From: DAOMFB01 sp963721385
Lineage (GTDB): Bacteria; Acidobacteriota; Thermoanaerobaculia; UBA5066
Assembly: GCA_963721385.1 (NCBI GenBank)
Contig: CAVRJB010000006.1
Coordinates: 1 to 64,000, forward strand
Direction of reading: 5' to 3'
DNA: 64,000 bases
Below the pieces are notes generated by a model. That model had not been told where the DNA came from and ran no database searches. It saw only the letters and a program-made list of their open reading frames with translations. Of this stretch, positions 17,697 to 25,921 are shown piece after piece. Each line of letters starts with the position of its first letter. The first letter of the stretch is position 1. Position numbers and translations under genes: made by a program.

Positions 17697-18092
17697 TCAG
17701 ACCGTGACGACCTCGATCGCCGGGGCCTCCATCAGGTGCTTCTTCACCGCGCACTGGTCCACGGCACGGAGGATCGCCGTCCGGTACTTCTCGGGAAAGC
17801 CCGGGGGGAGCGCCAACTCGATCCGGAACTTGACGATCCGCTTCGTGGCCGGGTCCCGCTCCCATGTCGTCGACAGGCCCAGCCCGTCGCTCGGGATTTG
17901 CCTTTCCTGGCAGAAACGGAGCGCGTAGTACCCGGCACAGGTGCCGATCGACGCGAGGAAGAGATCGAACGGCGCCGGCGCCGTCCCTCCTCCGCCGCAC
18001 TTCTCCGGTTGATCGGTCCGGATCGTCGTCCCCGCGAGATGCGCCTCGACGGCGACGCCGCCCGGAAAGGTGATCTCCATGCCGCTGACCAT
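17697..18092 (-). CDS. OsmC/Ohr-family hydroperoxide reductase
   Basis: A 131-residue OsmC-fold protein. The first active cysteine lies in FLASIGTCAGYYALRFC (near residue 52), and the second in VDQCAVKKHL (near 113). OsmC-type enzymes reduce organic hydroperoxides with these two cysteines. The size is typical of short OsmC proteins. The ATG at 18092 is chosen because AGGAGG stands just upstream; a longer frame exists but lacks such a site. The presumed -10 (TATAAT at 18156-18151 on the minus strand) sits in an AT-rich patch like those of the neighbouring genes. Confidence 0.88.
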   Translation of the reverse strand: MVSGMEITFPGGVAVEAHLAGTTIRTDQPEKCGGGGTAPAPFDLFLASIGTCAGYYALRFCQERQIPSDGLGLSTTWERDPATKRIVKFRIELALPPGFPEKYRTAILRAVDQCAVKKHLMEAPAIEVVTV

Positions 18093-18449
18093 CGTTCGTC
18101 CTCCTGTTCGGCGCGGGCCCGCTGGCGCGGGGTCCCGTGCAGCCGTCGACATTATATAACTATCTGCCTATATCACGATTTTTAGATCAAATAGGTCATC
18201 TGAAAAGACGGCTTCTGCATGCGTCCGGCACCGACACCGGCAGAAAGGTCTTTTTCGGCGATCGGCCCCAGAACCCGAATGAGAGCCCGAGATCGAAGAG
18301 CCACGAGTTCATCTCCAGCTCGATCGCCTGTTGCCCCGGCGCCTCGAGGGGGTTCGGGGAAGACCCCCGGCCGGAGCCTGAGACGGCTTCTCAGAAACCG
18401 TATACTCCCCCGCGATTCTTGAAGATCGGCCGACGAAAGGAGAACTCTC
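18093..18449. other. Intergenic region, divergent promoters
   Basis: No credible gene is seen. It contains the AT-rich OsmC promoter patch (18148-18190) and, at the other end, the inverted repeat and -10 box for the TPR lipoprotein. The middle 180 bp shows nothing I can name. Confidence 0.6.
18378..18406 (+). promoter_or_regulatory. TATACT -10 box with CTGAGA/TCTCAG inverted repeat
   Basis: Perfect 6-bp arms CTGAGA (18378-18383) and TCTCAG (18389-18394), spaced by 5 bp, lie just upstream of TATACT (18401-18406), which is followed by CCCCCGC. The repeat occupies the spacer and -35 region. A regulator bound there would directly affect RNA polymerase. This is inference. Confidence 0.45.
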
Positions 18450-20159
18450 TTGAGAGCCGGGCAATCGCGCGTTTCGCTTGCATTCCCGATGGCGATGTCG
18501 GCCGTCCTCCTCTTCTTCGCGGCTTGCAGGCCGGGCGGCGAGAAGGCGGAGAGGCCGGCGAAGCCGGCCGCGAAGGCGGCTGCCCCGGCCGCGTCGAAGG
18601 ATCCTTTCAACCTCGGAACCCATTCGTACAGGGTGACGACGCCGGTGCCCGAGGCGCAGCAGGCGTTCGACCGCGGGCTGACGCTGGCCTACGCGTTCAG
18701 CCATGGCGCGGCCGAGCGCGAGTTCCGGAAGGCGGCGGAGCTCGACCCGAAGCTCGCGATGGCGTGGTGGGGCGTGGCCCTCGTGAACGGACCCCACATC
18801 AACTTCCCGGTCGTCCCTCCCGACAAGGCGAAGGTCGCCTGGGAGGCGCTTGGAAAGGCGAAAGCCCTCGCGCCGGGAGCGAGCGAGACGGAGCGGGCGT
18901 TGATCGGCGCCCTCGCGAAGCGCTACGCCGACCCGCAGCCCGAGGACCGGCGCCCGCTCGACGATGCGTATGCCGCCGCGATGCGCGAAGCCTGGAAGGC
19001 CCATCCGAAGGATGCCGACGTCGCGACGCTCTTCGCCGAGGCGGCGATGGACCTGCGGCCGTGGGATCTCTGGAAAAAGGACGGGTCGCCGCAGCCCGGG
19101 ACGGAGGAGATCCTCGCGACGCTCGAGGAGGCGCTCCGACTCGACCCCTCCCATCCGGGAGCGAATCACCTCTGGGTCCACGCCGTCGAGGCGTCTCCCG
19201 ATCCGTCGAAGGGAGTCGTCGCCGCGGACCGGCTGCGGGGCCTCGTTCCCGGCGCAAGCCACCTCGTCCACATGCCGTCGCACATCTACGCCCGCGTCGG
19301 CCGGTGGGACGACGCGGCCGAGGCGAACGTGAAAGCGATGGCGGCAGACACGGTCTTCCGCGCGGCCAACCCGAAGCCCGGTCTCTACGCCATGTACATG
19401 GCCCACAACGATCACTTCTTCGCGTACGTCGCGATGATGCAGGGACGGAGCGCGGAGTCGGTCAGCGCCGCGCGGAAGATGGTCGCGGCCGTTCCCGACG
19501 ACTTCATCCGAGACTACACCGGAATCGTCGACGGGTACCTGGTCTTCGTGCCCGAGACGCTCATGCGGTTCGGGAAGTGGGAGGAGATCCTGAAGGAGCC
19601 CGAGCCCGCCGCGAACCTGCCGCTCTCGCGGGCCCTCTGGCGCTTCACTCGGGCCGTTTCGCTGACGGCGCTCGGGCGGATGGACGAGGCGGCACGCGAG
19701 CGTGACGCCTTCCGGAAGGCCGCCGCCGCGGTGCCGAAGGACTACGTCTTCGGGAACAACAAGGCGTCGGAGCTCCTCGCCATCGCCTCGAACATGCTCG
19801 ACGGGGAGATGGCCGCGAAGCGCGGCCGGTTCGACGAGGCCTTGAAGCACCTTCGGGAGGCCGTCCGGATCGAGGACGGCCTCGTCTACAACGAGCCTCC
19901 CGACTGGATCCAGCCGGCGCGGCACACGCTCGGGGCGGTCCTCCTCCGGGCGGGGAAGCCGGCCGAGGCGGAGGCCGTCTACCGGCAGGACCTCGTCCGG
20001 GCCCCGGAGAACGGCTGGGCGCTGTATGGTCTCGGCCGGGCGCTCAGACTCCAGAAGAAGGACGCGGAGGCCGACGACGCCGAGGCCCGGTTCAGGAAGC
20101 AGTGGGCCCGCGCGGACGTGACCCTCGGCTCCACCTGCTTCTGCCAGCCGGGCGTTTGA
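18450..20159 (+). CDS. Large TPR lipoprotein
   Basis: A 569-residue envelope lipoprotein. A signal peptide with a lipobox ends at LLFFAAC (Cys27), and an Ala/Lys/Pro linker follows. The rest is built from tetratricopeptide-like helical repeats, e.g. AEREFRKAAELDPKLAMAWW near the start and GKPAEAEAVYRQDLVRAPENGWALYGLGRAL near the end. A conserved HLVHMPSHIYARVGRWDDA segment near residue 270 is typical of a group of large uncharacterised TPR proteins. The TTG start follows AAAGGAG. It is the first gene of the unit running through the globin into the first kinases, so it may present a ligand to their sensor domains (inference). Confidence 0.85.
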   Translation: MRAGQSRVSLAFPMAMSAVLLFFAACRPGGEKAERPAKPAAKAAAPAASKDPFNLGTHSYRVTTPVPEAQQAFDRGLTLAYAFSHGAAEREFRKAAELDPKLAMAWWGVALVNGPHINFPVVPPDKAKVAWEALGKAKALAPGASETERALIGALAKRYADPQPEDRRPLDDAYAAAMREAWKAHPKDADVATLFAEAAMDLRPWDLWKKDGSPQPGTEEILATLEEALRLDPSHPGANHLWVHAVEASPDPSKGVVAADRLRGLVPGASHLVHMPSHIYARVGRWDDAAEANVKAMAADTVFRAANPKPGLYAMYMAHNDHFFAYVAMMQGRSAESVSAARKMVAAVPDDFIRDYTGIVDGYLVFVPETLMRFGKWEEILKEPEPAANLPLSRALWRFTRAVSLTALGRMDEAARERDAFRKAAAAVPKDYVFGNNKASELLAIASNMLDGEMAAKRGRFDEALKHLREAVRIEDGLVYNEPPDWIQPARHTLGAVLLRAGKPAEAEAVYRQDLVRAPENGWALYGLGRALRLQKKDAEADDAEARFRKQWARADVTLGSTCFCQPGV

Positions 20160-20172
20160 GAGAAAGGAATTC

Positions 20173-20598
20173 GTGGACGCGAAAACCCTCGACCTCTTCG
20201 ACCGCAGCCTCCTGCGCTGCGAGACGCGCTGGGACTTCCTGGACCGGTTCTACGAGCGGTTTCTCGCCACGTCGCCGGAGATTCGCGAGAAGTTCGCGGA
20301 CACCGACTTCGTCAAGCAGAAGCGGGCCCTCCGGGCTTCGCTCCATCATCTGCTGCTCGCCGCGCAGAACGAGGAGCGAGGGCCGGACGCCTTCCTGGGC
20401 GACGTGGCCACCCGGCACGGGGCCGGCCAGCTCGCGATCGGCGCGCACCTTTACGACTTCTGGCTCGACGCCCTTCTCGCCACCGTGAAGGAGTGCGATC
20501 CCGAATTCAGCCCCGAGGTCGAGAAGGCGTGGGAAGACGTGATGATGGTGGGGATCCGCTACCTCTGCGGGAACTACCACGGCCGGAGCGGTGAGTGA
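20173..20598 (+). CDS. Single-domain globin-like protein
   Basis: A 141-residue all-helical protein with the pattern of bacterial single-domain globins. It has the segment FLDRFYERFLATSPEIREKF (helices A-C with the conserved Phe at CD1), and VATRHGAGQLAIGAHLYDFW with the likely heme-binding His (near residue 80). It could bind O2, NO or CO, or act as a heme-based redox sensor. The GTG start follows AAAGGA. Its stop overlaps the GTG start of kinase K1 (GTGA), so the two are probably made together. This suggests it supplies a signal to, or is controlled by, the kinase. Confidence 0.75.
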   Translation: MDAKTLDLFDRSLLRCETRWDFLDRFYERFLATSPEIREKFADTDFVKQKRALRASLHHLLLAAQNEERGPDAFLGDVATRHGAGQLAIGAHLYDFWLDALLATVKECDPEFSPEVEKAWEDVMMVGIRYLCGNYHGRSGE

Positions 20599-23240
20599 GC
20601 CTCGCGGCCGGCGCGAAGCTGGGTCCGTACGAGATCCTCTCGCCCCTGGGCGCGGGAGGAATGGGAGAGGTTTACAAGGCCCGGGACACGCGGCTCGACC
20701 GGACGGTGGCGATCAAGGTCCTGCCGCCGCGCTTTTCCGAGGACGCCGACATGAAGCAGCGCTTCGAGAGGGAGGCGAGGGCCATCTCGGCGCTGGCGCA
20801 CGCGAACATCTGCGCGCTCTACGACGTCGGGAATCACGAGGGGACCGAGTACCTCGTCATGGAGCACCTCGAGGGGCAGACGCTCGCGGAGCGCCTGACG
20901 GACGGCCCGCTTCCACAGGAGCAGCTCCTGAAGGTCTCGGTCGAGATCGCCGCCGCCCTCGACGCGGCGCACCACGCCGGCATCATCCACCGCGACCTGA
21001 AGCCCGGAAACGTCATGCTGACGAAGTCGGGCGTGAAGCTCCTCGACTTCGGCCTCGCCAAGACGGCGCTGCCGGCCGTGAAGTCATCCTCGGCGACGTC
21101 GCTCCCGACCGAGATGCCGCGGGCGATCACGCAGCAGGGGACGATCCTCGGGACGTTCCAGTACATGGCGCCCGAGCAGCTCGAGGGGAAGGAGGCCGAC
21201 GCCCGGAGCGACCTCTTCTCCTTCGGCGCCGTCCTCTACGAGATGGCGACGGGCAAGAAGGCGTTCGACGGGAAGAGCCAGGCCGCGCTTGATCTCGGCG
21301 ATCCTCAAGGACGAGCCCGCCTCCGGTCTCGGCGGTCGCCCCGATGACGCCGCCGGCGCTCGACCGCGTCGTGAAGACCTGTCTCGCGAAGGACCCGGAG
21401 GACCGGTTCCAGACGGCTCACGACGTCAAGCTGCAGCTCCAGTGGATCGCGGAGGGGGGCTCGCAGGCGGGGCTCCCCGCCCCGGTCGCCCACGCGCCGG
21501 AAGAGCCGGGAGAAGCTCGCCTGGGGGCTCGCGGCGGCGGCGGCCCTGGCCGCGGCGATCCTGGCAGTCGGCTTCGTGAAGCGGGCGCCGGCGCGTCCGC
21601 ACCTCGTCCGGTTCGAGATCGCGAACCCGGAGGGGATCACGTCGATCGACGCGCCCCGCATCTCCCCGGACGGGCGGTACCTCGCGTTCAACGCGACCGA
21701 CGCCTCCGGGAAGAGCCGCATCTGGATCCGTCCGCTCAACTCCCTCGTCGCGCAGCCTCTCGCCGGCACCGAGGACACGACGCGGCCCTTCTGGTCGCCC
21801 GACAGCCGGTTCCTCGGCTTCTTCGCGGAGGGGAAGCTGAAGAAGATCGAGGTCTCGGGCGGGCCGCCGCAGAAGATCTGCGACGCGCCGGGAGGCTCCG
21901 ACGGCTCCTGGAGCTCGCGAGGGCGTCATCCTCTTCGACGGCACGGGCACCCAGCCCATCAACCGTGTCTCGGCCGCCGGGGGAACGCCCGTCGCCGCCG
22001 TCAAGGCCGACGCCTCGCGCAAGGAGGCGCAGGTCGGCTGGCCGGAGTTCCTTCCGGACGGCCGGCACTTTCTCTACATGGCGATCGGGCAGAAGGCGGA
22101 GGACAGCGCCTACCGGATCGGCTCGCTCGACTCGGCGGAGACGAAGCTCCTCGCGCCGGCGCAGACGCTCGTCACGTACGCGCCGCCCGGGATATCTCCT
22201 CTTCGTGCGGGACAAGACGCTCGTCGCCCAGCCCTTCGACGCGAAGGCCTTGAAGACGACCGGCGAGCCGGTCCCGCTCGCCGAGCACGTCGGCACGGAC
22301 AGCGTCGGGCCTCGCGCTCTTCTCGGTGTCCCGCGACGGGACGCTCGCGTACCGGACGGGTGAGCGCGGGGACAGGTTCCTCTGGGTGGACCGCTCCGGG
22401 CAAGGAGGGCGAGACCGTCGGCGACCCGGGCGACTACCACAACCCGGCGTTCTCTCCGGGCGGCGACCGGCTCGCCTTCGACCTCGCCGATCCGCGGAGC
22501 GGGAAGACCGACATCTGGATCCGGGACCTGAAGCGCGGCGTCAGCTCCCGGTTCACGTTCGGCGCCGACGGCGCGCTCCGTGCCTCTGTGGTCTCCCGAC
22601 GGCCGCCGCATCGTCTTCTCCGTCGGCGACGATCTCTTCGAGAAGGCCGTCGAAGGGCAGGGGGAAGCAGAAGCTCCTTCTCAAGTCGGACGAGCTGAAG
22701 TTCGTCTGCGACTGGAGCCGCGACGGGCGAACCGTCGCCTTCTCGAGCCTCGGGAAGGAGACGGGCTGGGACATCTGGGTCCTGCCGATGTCCGGCGACA
22801 GGAAGCCGATCCCGTTCCTGAAGACCCAGTTTGCGGAGCTGATGCCGCGTCTTCTCGCCCGACGGCCGCTTCCTGGCGTATCAGTCGAACGAGTCGGGAC
22901 GCGATCGAGATCTACGTCCAGAGCTTCCCCGGCCCGGGAGGCAAGTGGCAGATCTCGACGTCGGGCGGGCGGGAGCCGCAGTGGCGGGCCGACGGCAAGG
23001 AGCTGTACTACCGCGCGTCTCGACCAGAAGGTGATGGCGGTCGACATCCAGACCGGAAGCGACGTCACGGCCGGAACGCCGCGCGCGCTCTTCCAGGGAC
23101 GATTCGACTCGGCGATTGCCCGCAACCGCTTCCTCCCGACCGCCGACGGGAAACGCTTCCTCACCGTCGCCCCGCTCGGGCGCGAGACGATGACGCCGAC
23201 GACGGTCGTCCTGAACTGGAACGCGGAACTGGGGCGCTGA
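20595..23240 (+). CDS. K1: Ser/Thr kinase with TolB/WD40-like sensor (12 frameshifts as sequenced)
   Basis: Kinase domain residues 10-280: P-loop GAGGMGEV at 19-26, Lys41, HRDLKP near 132, DFG near 150, MAPEQ near 190. A membrane helix (LAWGLAAAAALAAAILAVGF, about 303-323) and a propeller with PD40-type repeats (ISPDGRYLAF, FWSPDSRFLGFFAEGKLKKI, YQSNESGRDEIYVQSFPGPG) follow. Predicted 877 residues. After 21285 the frame changes twelve times, each time by one extra base: near 21290, 21317, 21494, 21915, 22192, 22311, 22399, 22582, 22662, 22851, 22905 and 23018. Removing them restores one continuous protein with no stop. The N-lobe (FSEDAD, NHEGTEY) is of the same variant as K9. Confidence 0.85.
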
Positions 23241-23241
23241 C

Positions 23242-25921
23242 GTGAGCCTCGCCTCCGGCACGAAGCTCGGTCCCTACGAGATTCTCTCCCCGCTTGGCGC
23301 GGGCGGGATGGGGGAGGTCTACCGGGCGAAGGACACGAAGCTGGGCCGGGACGTGGCGATCAAGGTCCTGCCCGAAAAGCTCTTCGAGGAAAAAGAGAGC
23401 ATCGCGCGCTTCGAGCGGGAGGCGAAGTCGCTGGCGGCGGTGAATCACCCGCACATCGCCAGCCTTCACTCGTTCGAGGAAGCCTCCGGGAGGCATCTTC
23501 TGGTCATGGAGCTGGTCGAGGGGCAGACCCTGGCGGAGCGGCTGCTCAAAGGGACCGCTCGCTCCCGATCTGCTCCTGAAGATGGCCGTCGAGATCGCGT
23601 CCGCGCTCGACGCCGCCCACCGGGCCGGCATCGTCCACCGCGACCTGAAGCCGGGCAACGTGATGCTGACGAAGTCGGGCGTGAAGCTGCTCGACTTCGG
23701 GCTTGCGAAAGCCGCCGCGTCTCCCGTCCAGCCTTCGGAGCTGACCTCCCAGCCCACGCAGTTGCCGCAGAACCTCACGCAGAAGGGAACCATCCTCGGG
23801 ACGTTTCAGTACATGGCGCCGGAGCAGCTCGAAGGGAAGGAGGCCGACGCGCGGAGCGACATTTTCGCGTTCGGCGCGTTGCTCTACGAGATGGCGACGG
23901 GGCGGAAGGCCTTCGAGGCGAAGAGCCAGGCGTCGCTGATCTCCGCGATCATGTCCTCGGATCCTCCCCCCATGTCCAAGGTCCAGCCGCTGACACCCCC
24001 GGCGCTCGACCGGGTCGTCTCGACCTGCCTCGCCAAGGATCCCGACGACCGGATCCAGACGGCGCACGACGTCCGGCTTCAGCTGCAGTGGATCGCCGAG
24101 GGGGGCTCGCAGGCGGGAGTGCCCGCGCCGGTCGTCCAGCGGCGCCGGAGCCGCGAGCGACTCGCCTGGACGATCGCCACGGTGGCGCTCGTGGCGGCCG
24201 CGGGCCTGAGCGCGATCGTCGTGCGCGCCGCCCGAAAGCCCGAGCGGATCTTCCGGTCCGCGCTCCCGCCCCCCGAAGGGACGAGCTTCTGGCTGGAGTC
24301 GAACGGTCCCGGACCCGTCGTGGTTTCGCCGGACGGCCGGCAGGTCGCGTTCACGGCCGCCGACACGACCGGAAAGGTCAACCTGTACGTTCGTTCTCTC
24401 GACGCCCGCGAAGCCCGCATGCTCTCGGGAGCCGAAGGGGCGATGTACCCCTTCTGGTCGCCCGACGGCCGCTCGCTTGGCTTCTTCGCGGCCGGGAAGC
24501 TGAAGACGATCGACGCAACGGGCGGCTCGCCGCTGACGCTCTGCACCGCTCCCGAGGGGAAAGGGGGGACCTGGAGCGCGGCAGGAGTCATCGTCTTCAC
24601 GCCCGGCCCGACCTCGCCTCTCTTCAAGGTCTCCGACAAGGGAGGCGAGACCACGGCCGTCACGAAGATCGACGTGTCCCGCGGAGACGACTCGCACCGC
24701 CACCCCCGGTTTCTCCCGGACGGAAAGCACTTCCTCTTCGTCGCGCGCTCGACGAAGAGCGGATCCGAGGGTCACTACGTCGTCGCGGCTTCCCTCGACG
24801 GAGGAGCGGAAAAGGTCCTTCTGCGCTCGCCCGCCGCGGCCGTGTACGCGTCGGGCTTCCTTCTTTATCTGCGCGAGACGACCCTCATGGCGCGCCCGTT
24901 CGATCCCGCGCGGCTCGCGTTCACGGGCGAAGCCTCGCCGGTCGCCGAGAAGATCCTCATGCCGGCGGTCGGCACGGCGATCGGGGTCTTCTCGGCCTCG
25001 CAGAACGGCGTCCTCGCCTACCAGACCGCACGCGGCGAGACGACGTCGCGGCTCCAGTGGTTCACGCGGGACGGGAAGCCGGACGGTTCGCTCGGCGAAC
25101 CCGCGGACTTCGGGCAGGCGCTTCTCTCGCCGGACGGCAAGCAGGCGGCGGCGACCATCCGGGACCCGGCGACCGGGACGCACGACCTGTGGATCTTCGA
25201 GATCGCGCGCGGCGTGCGCACGCGCTTCACGTTCGATCTCGCCGAGGACGTGTCGCCGCTCTGGTCCCCGGACGGCACGGCCCTGATCTTCGCGTCGAAC
25301 CGCAAGGGGCACTACGACCTCTACCGCAAGGCTCTGGACGGTTCTTCCGAGGAGGAGGCGCTGTTCACGTCGGACGCCGACAAGTCTCCCGTCTCCTGGA
25401 CGGCCGGCGGCCGCACCCTCGTCTTCGACGAGGCGGCCAAGGACGCTGGAGTCGAGGTCCGGACGCTTGCGCTCGACGGCGCCCGAAAGCCGGAGCCCTG
25501 GTCGAAGACGAAGTTCAACGCAGCGAATTCCCCCCTGTCCCCCGACGGCCGATGGGCGCCCTACAGCACCGACGAGTCGGGCCGGTGGGAGGTCTACGTC
25601 ACGGCGTTCCCCCGCGCGGGACGGAAGTGGCAGATCTCGACCGACGGAGGGGCGTACGCGTTCTGGAGGGGCGACGGCAAGGAGATTCTCTACCACGACC
25701 TCAGCGGCATGATCTGGGCAGTCCCGGTCGCGGCCCGGGGAGAGACCCTCGAGATCGGCCAGGGCCGTCCGCTCTTCCGGGCCCCGGGGCCCAACCCGAC
25801 GGCCCCGTCGATCTCACCGACGTCCGACCACCAGCGGTTCCTCGTCGTGGGCGAGGGGCAGAAACCCAACGCGCTCGTCGACCTCGTCGTGAACTGGACG
25901 ACCGCGAAAGGTCCACGTTGA
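23242..25921 (+). CDS. K2: Ser/Thr kinase with TolB/WD40-like sensor (one frameshift)
   Basis: An 892-residue protein after correction. P-loop GAGGMGEVYRAKD at 19, Lys41, HRDLKPGN and DFGLAK are all intact, so it should be an active RD-type kinase. One membrane helix lies at about 306-328 (WTIATVALVAAAGLSAIVV). The outer part carries repeats such as FWSPDGRSLGFFAAGKLKTI, LSPDGKQAAATIRD and DESGRWEVYVTAFPRAG. The ligand is unknown. An extra A at 23554 (after CTCAAAGGG) splits the kinase domain; removing it joins AERLLKG to PLAPDLLLK. It begins 1 bp after K1 ends, and its stop overlaps the TTG start of K3. Confidence 0.9.

Noticed and set aside
21285..23020. K1 as a decayed pseudogene
   Set aside because: Twelve breaks would normally come with deletions, stops and substitutions at conserved sites. 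None is seen; all motifs are intact once single extra bases are removed.
23546..25696. Long open frames on the minus strand opposite K2, and similar ones opposite K3, K5, K7, K8, deoB and the PLP enzymes
   Set aside because: They are Arg/Gly/Pro-rich, show no domain, and mirror the codon pattern of the real genes, as expected in GC-rich DNA.
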